The position numbers and the translations under genes were made by a program. A model generated the notes under the pieces. The model saw nothing but the letters and a program-made list of their open reading frames with translations, made no database searches and had not been told where the DNA came from. Positions 38,406 through 49,100 of a DNA stretch of 64,000 nt are shown here, piece after piece. The first letter of the stretch is position 1. The number at the start of each line of letters is the position of its first letter. The DNA is from UTCFX2 sp963726375 (GTDB lineage Bacteria; Chloroflexota; Anaerolineae; Anaerolineales; UBA4823): the NCBI GenBank assembly GCA_963726375.1, contig CAVSCE010000009.1:496001-560000 (forward strand), read 5' to 3'.

Positions 38406-39251
38406 TTGACGAATTCTCTAGAATCAGGTAATCCATTGCATTTTGCCCACGCCAATGGTTATCCACCACTAGCTTATAAACCATTATTCGGCTATTTAAC
38501 GAAATATTTTCATATTTACGCATCAAGAATGCGGCCTCTTTGGCCTGGGACAAATCCAAATGCCATCTCTAATTGGAAACCATTCTCAACAGACCTGCTT
38601 CGTTTCTTAGAAGAGAAAAACCTATTTGGAATTGTTGGAGCAGGTCATTCCATTGGTGGAACAACGACTCTTAGGTCAGCTTTGAATGAACCCGGTCGGT
38701 TCTCTCTTCTCATGTTGATAGATCCTGTCATTTTTCAGCCGTCGACAATCCTTTTGTGGCGATTTATATCGTGGCTGGGCATTGGAAGGCATATCCATCC
38801 CTGGGTTAAAGGGGCTTCGAAGCGAAGAGTCAACTTTGACAGCAGTACCTCAATGTATAAAAACTATCGCAAGAAACCAATTTTTTCAGGGATCGATGAC
38901 GAGAATCTTGCGGCATATGTGAGCTCAATTGCTGAGCCAATGCTGGATGGCAGCATAAAATTGTCCTATCCTCCGGCCTGGGAAGCTCAAATCTACTTGA
39001 CTGGTATGAATGATGGTATGGACATATGGAAACGCTTCTCTCAACTTCAGCTTCCAATTTTGATTATTCGAGGGGATAAGTCAGATACTTTTTCCGAGCG
39101 CACAGCAGAAATTATGAAAAAGCGTCTGCCTGCGCTTAAGATTAGAACGATTCCGAATGCCACTCACCTTGTACCACTTGAAAAACCTTGTGAAGTTGCT
39201 AATCTGATGATTGAATTCTATCAAAAATCGATCCGTGATTATGAATTATGA
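38406..39251 (+). CDS. Alpha/beta-hydrolase fold protein
   Basis: The protein of about 281 residues has HFAHANGYPPLAYKPL at the oxyanion side, the nucleophile elbow VGAGHSIGGTTTL (G-H-S-I-G), a late Asp in IRGDKSDTF and the catalytic His in PNATHLVPLEKP. The start is unclear: the TTG at 38406 lacks a good ribosome site, and an ATG at 38386 opens a different frame that could join by an indel. Its place between the two CoA-transferase subunits suggests it acts on the same intermediate, for example as a thioesterase or C-C hydrolase; inference only. Confidence 0.75.
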   Translation: MTNSLESGNPLHFAHANGYPPLAYKPLFGYLTKYFHIYASRMRPLWPGTNPNAISNWKPFSTDLLRFLEEKNLFGIVGAGHSIGGTTTLRSALNEPGRFSLLMLIDPVIFQPSTILLWRFISWLGIGRHIHPWVKGASKRRVNFDSSTSMYKNYRKKPIFSGIDDENLAAYVSSIAEPMLDGSIKLSYPPAWEAQIYLTGMNDGMDIWKRFSQLQLPILIIRGDKSDTFSERTAEIMKKRLPALKIRTIPNATHLVPLEKPCEVANLMIEFYQKSIRDYEL

Positions 39252-39266
39252 AATCTTAATAAATAA

Positions 39267-40064
39267 ATGAGGAACCAAAAAATAATGACTTCAAATGAGT
39301 ATTCTCCATCGGAATCAATGATCATCAACGCAGCCCGTTTGCTTAGAGATGGCGACGTTGTATTTGTAGGTGTCGGTCAGCCAAACCTCGCGTGTAATCT
39401 CGCCAGGAGAACGCATGCCCCAAGTTTATTGATGATCTACGAAGCAGGCGTTATCGGCGCACAACCTGCCCGACTGCCGCTCTCAATTGGCGATCCAAGC
39501 CTTGTGAGCGGAGCAATCGCCGTTTGTTCAATGTATGATATCTTTTCACTTTATCTTCAGAGAGGAAATGTCGATGTAGGTTTCATGGGCGGAGCCCAGA
39601 TAGATCGATTTGGGAATATCAATGCGACTGTCATCGGTGACTATGCGCATCCCAAAGTCCGCCTACCCGGTTCTGGGGGGTCAAAAGAAATAGCCGCCTG
39701 GGCGAATCGTTGCTACATCATGACCCCACACCAGAAGCGCAGATTTCCAGAGAAATGCGATTTTCAGACATCCGCAGGATTTCTTGGAGGATTTGGTGAA
39801 CGTGAAAAAATAGGATTGCGGGGGGCGGGTCCTCAGGCAGTAGTAACCGACGTTGGGATCCTCGAACCCGATCACAATGGAGAGCTTATTCTGACAGCTC
39901 TTCATCCCATGAAAACGATTGATAATGCAAAAGATAACACAGGCTGGGATTTAAAGATTTCAGAAAGACTTCGATTTACCGAAGCTCCTCTTCCAGAAGA
40001 GCTTCGAATCCTTCGCGAAGATCTGGATCCGCAAGGAATATATATTGGAGGAACTGGCGGCTAA
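39267..40064 (+). CDS. CoA-transferase family I, subunit B
   Basis: The 265-residue subunit shows AARLLRDGDVVFVGVGQPNLA, the likely active-site Glu in LLMIYEAGVIGAQP, GGAQIDRFGNINAT and PGSGGSKEIAAWANR, the pattern of glutaconate/IpdB-type beta chains. It starts 15 bases after the hydrolase; the ATG at 39285 is an alternative start. Its end overlaps the extended DnaE C-terminal frame on the other strand by about 100 bases, probably because the DnaE end is also disturbed. Confidence 0.87.
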   Translation: MRNQKIMTSNEYSPSESMIINAARLLRDGDVVFVGVGQPNLACNLARRTHAPSLLMIYEAGVIGAQPARLPLSIGDPSLVSGAIAVCSMYDIFSLYLQRGNVDVGFMGGAQIDRFGNINATVIGDYAHPKVRLPGSGGSKEIAAWANRCYIMTPHQKRRFPEKCDFQTSAGFLGGFGEREKIGLRGAGPQAVVTDVGILEPDHNGELILTALHPMKTIDNAKDNTGWDLKISERLRFTEAPLPEELRILREDLDPQGIYIGGTGG

Positions 40065-43000
40065 TCCGGAAATGATTATTGGAATGTGATCGAACTCGAT
40101 CTGGATGTTTTCAGGACCTAACATCCCATTTAATCTTTCGATCAATTCCGAGCAAACCTGAGTACTCGAGTTCGGAAACTCAAGCAGAAAACTCCTGCCT
40201 TTTTCAAAAACATGGATTGAAAAGCGGTCGATCCCTGGATATGTCATCATAATTCCATGGATTCGGCGAAGACGCAGTACATCTCGAGTTTTGTCTCCGC
40301 TGGCCCGTAAAATTACCGTCAACATTCGAACTTCGTCTGTATCTTCAATGTTCTGGCGAGGAGGTACCAGGAAACTCGCGAGATGCTGATTTTCGGATGA
40401 AGGTTTTCTTTGAGGAGGGATGATATACTGGCGGAAGGTTTTGATTCTCAAAAGTTATTGTTGAAGCGGGGACTACTGCAGGTTGTAACATTAAGCCAGT
40501 TTTTACCGGTTGGCTGCTCGTTATAGGGTCTTCAGAAAGCAAATTGTCCATTTCAAAATCAGGAATATTTGATGGCGAATTTGAACTATCCCTTATTTCA
40601 AGATTTTCGAATTTCACTGAATAAGCACCGCCTTCAACTTCCTTTAGCTCGGGTTCTGTTAGAGAAACTTCATGACTTTGACCGCCGGGTATCCCTTGAA
40701 ATACTTCCTCTGTCTTTGATGTTTGAAGCTCAAACCAATCTGGGGGCTCTTCTGGAACTTGTGGAATCAGGTTACTCTCCAGGATCATGTTTTGAGGTTC
40801 AGGTTCGAAGGAAGAAGTAATTCCATTTGGAGAAGAGCTGGGGGAAATTGATTTCACTTTTTGAACATCTGGGGATTTTTGCGGATTCGCCTTATCCTTC
40901 TTTAACGATTTTGCAGCTATCGTTCGGGTGAATTCTGTCGTAATATTGTCGACTAATATCTTAGGATCGCCTCCAGCCACATCAACCTTTCCATCCACCA
41001 GGATTATTCGATCTACTTGTGCCAATTCGGAATATCGGTCCCAGGCCCGAGGGAAAATCACCAATTCAATACTACCTTGAAGATCTTCAATTGAAACAAA
41101 GGCCATAGGTTGACCAGATTTTGTTGTGTGGCTACGAATCCTTGTTACAATTCCTGCTACCCGAACAGGCTCAAGATGAGTCGCCTCGCCAAGCTGTCCA
41201 GAAAAATGAGTGACCACGTCCTCCAGTTCGCTGATTATTGAATTTAATGGATGGTCGGAAACATAAAGACCAATTAATTCCTTCTCCCAATCAAGGATAT
41301 CTCGGAGATTAATCCCACTTTTTACCGGAGATAAGGATATCTTCTCCATTACGCCTGTTGCTGCCCCAAACAGGCTCATCTGCCCGCTTTCAGCAGCACG
41401 AAAATGTGAAGCGCTTGATGCGATGATCCGATCGATCAATTCGAGTAATGATGTCCTTTGGCCAAATTTATCCAATGCGCCAACTTTTATCAAGAACTCG
41501 AGCGACCTCCTGCCAACCTGGCGCAAATCAACCCGTCTGGCAAAGTCATCAATACTGGCAAACTGCCCATCTATTCGTGCGTTTAATATCGTTTCTACTG
41601 CGGCCTGGCCGACATTCTTTACCCCACCCAGGCCAAATCGGATTACAGAGCTGCCGTCACCGCAATCTTCAATAGCAAAATCCCAATCGCTGGCATTGAC
41701 ATCGGGAGGGCTAACGCCAATCCCCATCTTTCGAGCATCAGCAACATATATCGCAACTTTTGCAGTATCATTCTTTGAGACAGAAAGCAATGCCGTCATA
41801 TACTCTACAGAATAATGCAGTTTTAAGAATGCTGTTTGAACCGCAATTACCGCATAATCAACCGCGTGACTCTTGTTGAATCCATACCGCGCAAATTCTT
41901 CCCACTCTTCGAAGATTTTCGCAGCAGTATCTTTGTCAATCTCTTGTTTTTTCGCCCCGTCGATAAACTTCTGCCGATGCTTAATCAGCTTATCAGGCAT
42001 CTTCTTAGCGATTGCTTTTCGCAAATCATCCGCTTCAGGTGCAGTATAGCCTGCCAGTTTCATTGCAGCAAACATCAGCTGCTCTTGATAGACCGGATAA
42101 CCGTAAGTCTCTCTGAAGATCTCTTCCAACCAGGGGTGAAGGTATTGGACCTCTTCTTCGCCATGCATCCTACGAATATAACCCGGGATAAAATCCATCG
42201 GACCAGGCCGAAAAAGAGCCACCATAGCTACAACATTCTTTAGTTCGGTGGGTTTCATCTCCATCAACCAGCGACGCATACCCGATCCTTCGACTTGAAA
42301 GACACCTGCGGTATCCCCGCGACCAAGCAGTTCAAACGTCGGAGGATCATCTGTTGGAATATTGTCAAGGGTAAACTTTATTCCGTGCCTTTTCTCAATC
42401 AGATCACAGGCTTTCGCCATAATCGTCAGAGTGGATAATCCCAGAAAATCGACTTTTAATAATCCTAAGGAATCGAGAATATTCATCTCGAATTGAGTGA
42501 CTGTCTTTATTGGACTTTCACCTGCGGTGTTACCCGTTGGTCGATGGAGCGGGATGTAATCAATTATTGGCTGATCAGTGATGATAACGCCCGCAGCATG
42601 GGTTCCGGCATTCCGCACAACTCCTTCAACATCAGAAGCAGTATCAATCAAGTCTTTCATGTATGAAGTCGAACTGTATGCTTTCTTAAAATCCGGGACT
42701 TCCTCAAGGGCCTGGTGGATAGAGATTGGTTTTCCAGGGATATTCGGAACAAGTTTTGCCACTCGATCCACTTCGGATAATGGGATATCCATTACTCGAC
42801 CGACATCGCGAATTGCAGCTCTGGCTCCAAGAGTGCCAAAAGTGATAATTTGGGCAACCTTGTCATCGCCATATTTTCGGGCAGTGTATTCCATCATCTC
42901 AGCCCGCCGGTCATCTCTAAAGTCCAGATCAATATCTGGCATCGAGATTCGCCCGGGATTAAGAAACCTTTCGAATATCAATCCATGTTCAATTGGGTCA

Positions 43001-44124
43001 ACCAGGGTGATATTCAAGGAATAAGCAACTATCGATCCCGCCGCCGACCCACGCGCGTTGTACCAGATGTCGCGGCTGTTTGCATACCTGCATAAATCCC
43101 ATACTATCAAGAAATACGGATCAAAACCCATCTGGTGGATTACATTTAGCTCAAAATCAAGCCGCTGCAATAAAATCGGATCATCAGCTCTTGAACCGTA
43201 TCTGTTTTTCAATCCTTCCGCACATAATGTTCTCAAGTAGCTGTCTGGGGTGAATCCTTCAGGGACTTCAAAATTAGGTAAATGATATCCCTTAAAACTA
43301 AGGTCAACGTTACACCGTTCTGCGATGGTCAGAGTATTGTTCAATGCATCCGGAACATCTTTGAAAAGGCTTGCCATCTCTTCGGGTGTTCGCAGATAAT
43401 AGCTCCCATCGGTCATCCGCATCCGACCAGGGTCGCTCAGCAACGTACCAGTCTGAATCGCAAGCATGATATCTTGTGAGCGAGCATCTTCAGGTTCGAT
43501 ATAGTGTACATCGTTTGTTGCCACAAAACTGGCATCATACCGTCTTCCAAGCTGGAGTAAATTCCTGTTGATGCTATCAAGTTCCGGGATATCGTGCTGT
43601 TGAAGTTCTAAAAAGAAATTATTTTTACTAAAAACTTCATAATACCAATCAAGCTGTTTTTGAGCTACGCTCAGATTTCCATCAGCAATTAATCGCGGCA
43701 CTTCGGCCGACATACAACCTGAGGTACAGATTATCCCTTCAGAATAGGCTGCAACTAAATCATGATCTACCCTCGGATAATAATAAAATCCATCCAGCTG
43801 GGCTGCGCTTGCGAGTTTTAGCAGGTTCTGATATCCTTTTTGATTTTCTGCCAACAGCAGGAGGTGGGTTGCCTTCTTGTCAAACTGAGGGTCTCGTGAC
43901 TTCATTCCCCGAGGGGCAAGATATGCTTCTATTCCAATAATCGGCTTGACTCCAGCATTCGTAGCCTGATTGAAAAAATCGATGACACCAAACATCGTTC
44001 CATGATCAGTAAGGGCTAATGCCGGCATCTCCATCTGCTTTGCGCGTTCAACCAGCTTCTTGATGTTGCTAAAGCCATCTAATAGAGAATATTCAGAATG
44101 AACATGCAAGTGGACGAAGGACAT
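39960..44124 (-). CDS. dnaE: DNA polymerase III alpha subunit (frameshift near C-terminus)
   Basis: This is the replicative polymerase. It begins with the PHP domain (VHLHVHSEYSLLDGFSNI, ALTDHGTMFG), continues into the C-family palm with catalytic PDIDLDFRDD near residue 400, GTHAAGVIITD, and the fingers (FQVEGSGMRRWLMEMKP), then helix-hairpin-helix and OB-fold domains (VRVAGIVTRIRSHTTKSG, PMAFVSIEDLQGSIELVIF). A Pro/Ser/Glu-rich linker of about 150 residues leads to a C-terminal domain (VRMLTVILRASGDKTRDVLR) reached only after a frame change near 40430-40445. The true stop may lie before 39960, because the frame runs into the convergent CoA-transferase gene. The start is three bases after the zinc-ribbon gene. 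Confidence 0.93.
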
Positions 44125-44127
44125 GGG

Positions 44128-44475
44128 TTATTTCTGTGCACTCTTCCTTTGTCTTTCTCTTTCTGACTTATACCGTAAACGTCTTTCTAGTACGTAATCG
44201 TCAAAATCTTCGTAATTTTCGTCCAAATCATCAAACCCACCATAATTCTTTGAAGCCAGATGCTGTTTACTTTCGAGAGGATTTTTCTTGTAACCTGAAT
44301 GATGGGTCCTATCCGCACCATTTCCAGAACGATCCGGTAATTCAAGCTCCAGTGGATTCAAAGAAACAACGCGCACCGATGTAAGACAGGTCGGGCATAT
44401 GATTCCCTGATACAGCTTTACAGATACGCCAATTGAGATTATGTCATTACAAACAGGGCATCTTGCAGGAGCCAT
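44128..44475 (-). CDS. LysW-like zinc-ribbon protein upstream of dnaE
   Basis: The 115-residue protein has a Cys4 ribbon (ARCPVCND and ICPTCLT) followed by VVSLNPLELELPD, strongly like the amino-group carrier LysW. The C-terminal E-D-W-G-E of LysW is absent; instead there is a low-complexity acidic segment (DDLDENYEDFDDYV) and a basic helix. It therefore is not a typical carrier. It precedes dnaE by three bases and is surely co-transcribed with it, which hints at a replication or transcription link rather than lysine synthesis. A minus-strand extended -10 (TGGTATAAT) lies at 44519-44527. Confidence 0.7.
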   Translation of the reverse strand: MAPARCPVCNDIISIGVSVKLYQGIICPTCLTSVRVVSLNPLELELPDRSGNGADRTHHSGYKKNPLESKQHLASKNYGGFDDLDENYEDFDDYVLERRLRYKSERERQRKSAQK

Positions 44476-44546
44476 ACCATCAACTCATTTAGGAGAAGCA
44501 ATCAAGTATTAAGAAAGGATTATACCATTTTAAAGATTCAAGTTGG

Positions 44547-44575
44547 TTTTCATGCACGCAGCACTCGGTTATAAT
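44547..44575 (+). promoter_or_regulatory. Promoter giving a near-leaderless AI-2E mRNA
   Basis: TTTTCA, a 17-base spacer and TATAAT (44570-44575). The ATG at 44583 is only 7 bases beyond the -10 box and has no ribosome site, so transcription and translation probably start together. Confidence 0.5.
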
Positions 44576-44582
44576 TTGAGCC

Positions 44583-46091
44583 ATGAGCAGAAAGAAGGGT
44601 TTTTCTACAGTTAATATTTATACATTGTTCGCAGGAATCCTTGCTGGCATATCAACAATAATTATCGTGCTTGTCTCGAAGAGATCGGCATCAGAACACC
44701 AGAAATTGTATTCCGATAATACTCCAATTCCACCAGGAATGGTCCAGCAATCCCAAATATCAGAACCGAAGATTACGGAATCCGCTCCAGCGATATCTGC
44801 TAAAGCTATTAAAAATCTAGATTTCGTCAAAGTGGCTAATCCACTACCTGCCCAGACGACGATCTGGTCCCCGCCAACCAAATACCTTGTTGGAACCGGA
44901 TTATTCATTTTTCTTCTTTTCGGCATTTACATTGGCCGAAGCGTTATCCCATTGGTCATTCTTGGCGCTTTAATCGCTTTTATCATCCAACCTATTGTCA
45001 ATGTCTTACAGGTTCGATTTCGATTTCGTCGAGCCTTAGCAATCTCCTTCACATATTTTATTGTTTTCCTTTTTATTCTGCTCATCCCACTGATCCTCAT
45101 CCCCTCGATAATTAGTGCAATTGACTTAGTTACAGAAATTGATTTTCCATCATTGATCTTAAATATTTCTAAAAGCATCGCTGAATTCCTTGGGCGTTTA
45201 ACTCAAATTCCTCTGATTGGCCCTTTTCTAAGCAGTTTATTTGACCCGTTTCTCAAGACTATGGCAAACCTAACTGCCGAACAACCAACAGAAACGCTAA
45301 ATCTGAATATTGCATTTTCTGAATTGATCTCCCGCCTGGCTTCCACCCTTGGTGTCCTTGTCCGTGCAGTTGGAGCCGTTGCATCAGCATTGGTCGCAGT
45401 ATTTTTTGCCTTTTTATTCAGTATCTATCTAAGTTTTGATGGATATAAGCTAAAGGCGGTACTACCACGGCTGATGCCTACCGTTTATAAGGATGAAATT
45501 GAAAACCTGCTTCACAGCCTGGGTTCAATATGGGAATCATTTTTGCATGGTCAATTAGCATTAATGGTCATCGTCGGTGTAACAGTATGGTTAGGCACAG
45601 CAATATTAGGATTACCACAGCCGATTTTCTTTGGTTTCTTATCAGGGATGTTAGAGATGATCCCAACGCTGGGTCCTCTGCTTGCTTTCATTCCTGCAGT
45701 GCTGGTCGCGCTCATATTTGGATCATCTACCTTAGCGGTGAGTAACATAATTTTTGGGATGATCATCGCTGGATTTTATTTACTTGTTCAATTTCTTGAA
45801 AACCAATTTATCGTTCCCCGAGTGCTCGGGAAAGCCGTAGATTTGCATCCATTAGTCGTTCTCGTGGGCGCTTTGGCAGCCGGGTCTCAATTTGGCTTAT
45901 TAGGAATTTTCCTTGCTGCTCCTGTGATTGCTTCAACAAAATTGGTTTTTCTTTATCTCTACGATAAAATTCTCGAGACTCCCCCACCTCCTACTGTAGA
46001 GACAAAAGAAAGTTTTCTTAAAAACTTCCAATCATTAATTCGCAAGATTGGCGGCAAAATCTCCAAACCGTTTAAACGCTCCGTGCTATAA
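44583..46091 (+). CDS. AI-2E family transporter / permease-like membrane protein
   Basis: This 502-residue protein has the eight-helix architecture of the family, with the typical LGALIAFIIQPIVNVLQ, IYLSFDGYKLKAVLPRLMP, GQLALMVIVGVTVWLG, GFLSGMLEMIPTLGPLLAFIP and LENQFIVPRVLGKAVDLHP. An extra N-terminal helix (TLFAGILAGISTIIIVLV) and a 75-residue linker precede it. Despite the name, family members do varied jobs including Na+/H+ antiport and autoinducer export; the substrate here is unknown. secA follows after 23 bases. Confidence 0.88.
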   Translation: MSRKKGFSTVNIYTLFAGILAGISTIIIVLVSKRSASEHQKLYSDNTPIPPGMVQQSQISEPKITESAPAISAKAIKNLDFVKVANPLPAQTTIWSPPTKYLVGTGLFIFLLFGIYIGRSVIPLVILGALIAFIIQPIVNVLQVRFRFRRALAISFTYFIVFLFILLIPLILIPSIISAIDLVTEIDFPSLILNISKSIAEFLGRLTQIPLIGPFLSSLFDPFLKTMANLTAEQPTETLNLNIAFSELISRLASTLGVLVRAVGAVASALVAVFFAFLFSIYLSFDGYKLKAVLPRLMPTVYKDEIENLLHSLGSIWESFLHGQLALMVIVGVTVWLGTAILGLPQPIFFGFLSGMLEMIPTLGPLLAFIPAVLVALIFGSSTLAVSNIIFGMIIAGFYLLVQFLENQFIVPRVLGKAVDLHPLVVLVGALAAGSQFGLLGIFLAAPVIASTKLVFLYLYDKILETPPPPTVETKESFLKNFQSLIRKIGGKISKPFKRSVL

Positions 46092-46114
46092 TCCGCCACT
46101 TAGAGGAAAAACTA

Positions 46115-49100
46115 ATGCTGAAGAAATTCATTCGTCTGGTCGGAGGCGACCCGAATAAACGCGAAATAGAAAAGCTTTCTGAAATTGTCGATCAAATCAA
46201 CAGCCTCGAACCACAGTACGAATCATTGAGTAATGATGAATTACGTGCTAAAACGATCGATTTTCGGCTTCAATTATCGAACCAAACTGACAGCATCGAA
46301 GAAACCGAAGAGAAGCGGAAAGCTGAACAAAATGTATTGGTAGAGATTTTACCAAATGCTTTTGCTGCAGTGCGAGAGGCCAGCAAACGCACTATTGGGC
46401 TCCGGCACTATGATGTTCAGCTGATTGGTGGGATCGTCTTGCACCAGGGAAGAATATCCGAAATGAGAACTGGTGAAGGAAAAACCCTAGTCGCTACACT
46501 CCCACTTTACTTGAATGCATTGACTGGTCGAGGCGTCCACCTCATCACAGTAAATGATTACCTGGCTCGTCGAGATGCGCGCTGGATGGCCCCGATTTTT
46601 AGTGCACTTGGCTTAACAGTTGGGGTGCTTCAAATGGCTGCTCGAACCGAGAATGGAAAAAAAGCGTTTCTAGTCGACCTTGAGCGGGAATCACCTCATG
46701 AAGACCAAAATCAACTTCGCCTTGTCCAACGTGAAGAAGCCTACCTCGCAGATATCACCTATGGGACGAACAGCGAGTTTGGGTTCGACTATCTGCGAGA
46801 CAACATGACGATGAGTTTGAATGATCGTGTTCAACGCGGTCATTATTACGCGATCATTGATGAAGTCGATAATGTCCTTATCGATGAAGCAAGAACTCCA
46901 TTGATAATCTCCGGTCCAGCACAAGATGAAGCGGATTGGTATATCCGCATTTCTCAGGTCGCCAAGGCGCTTCGTCCAGAAGATTACGAAGTGGAGGAGA
47001 AAGATAGAACTGTAACATTGACCGAATTGGGTGAAGCTCATGTCGAAGAGCTGCTAAATATGCCGCTGCGCGATCCAGATCGTCCCGAAGACGTTACACC
47101 CGAACAAGAACGTGTGTTGGGTTACCTGGAACAAGCTTTGCGTGCCCAATATCTATATCGCCGTAATAAAGATTACCTTGTACAGGCGGGAAAAGTAATC
47201 ATTATCGATGAATTTACTGGTCGAATGATGCCTGGCAGGCGTTGGTCTGATGGACTTCATCAGGCTGTGGAAGCAAAGGAAGGTGTTAAAGTCCAAAGCA
47301 AATCAGTCACATATGCCACAATCACTATCCAGAATTATTTCCGGATGTATCAGAAATTAGCAGGTATGAGTGGTACAGCTGTGACCGAATCCGAAGAGTT
47401 TGACAAGATATATAAACTTGGTGTGCTGGCAATACCAACCAATCTGGAATATCAGGCGATGCTTCCAAACTCGGAAATAGAAGAATTAGAAAGCAAGGAT
47501 GAGCAAGGGTACAAATTCGGCTATTACGCCTTCAAAGAAGATCCCTTGAAATCCCCCATCTATTGGCGTCGAAAAGATTATCCAGATGTTGTCTTTCGTA
47601 ATGTTGAAGCCAAACTTCGCGCAATCTGCCAGGAGCTTCTTCAATTCCATGTTTTAGGTCGGCCTGTGTTGGTTGGAACTACTTCCGTAGAAAACTCGGA
47701 ACGACTTTCAAATCGACTTCGCGCCGAACCACTAAAACGGCTTGCCCAGGTACTTCTCCTCCGAAATGCATGGATGACTAAGAATAATTATCAGGAAGAT
47801 GGCCGGCAGATCCCAGAGCTGCAGTTCCTTAATTCCCCACTTGAGGAGTTGGACCAAAGTTCGATGAGACGGCTTGCAAGAGAACTCGAAATCCCCTTCA
47901 TACCTGATGATCCAATCAACCTCGAGCGGTTGTCAAGCATCTTGAACCTTCCGGAGAAGTCTAAAGAACGACTATTATCCAGTCTCCAGGCGGGTATCAA
48001 CCACCAGGTTCTCAATGCTCGAAAACATACGGAAGAAAGCCAGATCATTGCCACCGCAGGTGCATTTGGAGCTGTCACCATTGCTACCAACATGGCAGGT
48101 CGTGGAGTGGATATCAAACTTGGCGGTGATCTCGCGGAGGAAATTATTGCCGACGTGAATCGAATTTTAAGCAGAACCGGTCTAAAAGATCCTTATGAAA
48201 TGTCACACCTGGAAAGAAAAGAAGCTCTGCTTATGCTCAGTCGGGATGATTACGGTATATATGAAGCAGAAATTGACTATTATCTAAAATACCTTAATGA
48301 AATGGAGCAGGTGCGCGAGCTTGGTGGTCTCCATGTGCTGGGATCAGAAAGACATGAGGCGCGACGGATTGATAATCAGCTGCGAGGACGGTCTGCTCGC
48401 CAGGGCGATCCTGGATCTTCACGGTTTTACCTGTCGATGGAAGATGATTTAATGCGCCTTTTCGGCGGACAGCAAGCGGATGGAATGATGCAGCGGTTGA
48501 AAATTGACGATGCTCTACCTCTCGAGATTGGGCTTGTTAGCCGGTTGATCGAGCAATCTCAAACACGAGTTGAGGGTGCAAATTTTGATGTTCGGAAACA
48601 TTTGCTTGAATATGATGATGTATTAAATGCTCAAAGAGTACGCATTTATGCCGAGAGAAATCGCGTATTCGTCAAACCTGATTTAACTGACGATGTGCTC
48701 GTGATGCTCCAAACCGAGCTTTCACGCCGTGTTCCTGAAGCGTTAAAGGACGAAGGTGGTCCTTGGAAATTGCTGGCATGGCTTGAACAAATTCAACCGT
48801 CTTTATCAGTGAACAGCCAAATCTTCCCTTCATTTTCACTTAAGCTGCTAACGGATGAGATCAAGCAATTGTTGCCAGAGAGGCCTGAAGCTGAAGATAT
48901 CCGCGCCGCCCTCCTGGAGATGGCGAAGAATTCGCTTCAAGCAGAAACTGAGCATCAACTTAAGGCTATTTCAACTTTTCTCGATCAGAGTCAAGATCGG
49001 ATGGAAACTCAGCTCCAAGAGCGTTTGGATTCATTAGATACCTTCTTCGAAGGATTAGAAGTATCTGAAGAAGCGGAAATTCAGCCGCGACCAACGAATG

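Noticed and set aside
3874..40064. A dedicated lysine-degradation pathway from the dehydrogenase, permease, thiolase, ALDH and CoA-transferase genes
   Set aside because: The genes are spread over 36 kb with unrelated genes and separate promoters between them. Each fits an amino-acid or acyl-CoA role, but a single pathway is not supported.
39960..40064. Real overlap of dnaE and CoA-transferase B coding regions
   Set aside because: The last part of the DnaE frame beyond about 40065 is not recognisable and dnaE already needs a frame correction; the overlap is probably an artefact.
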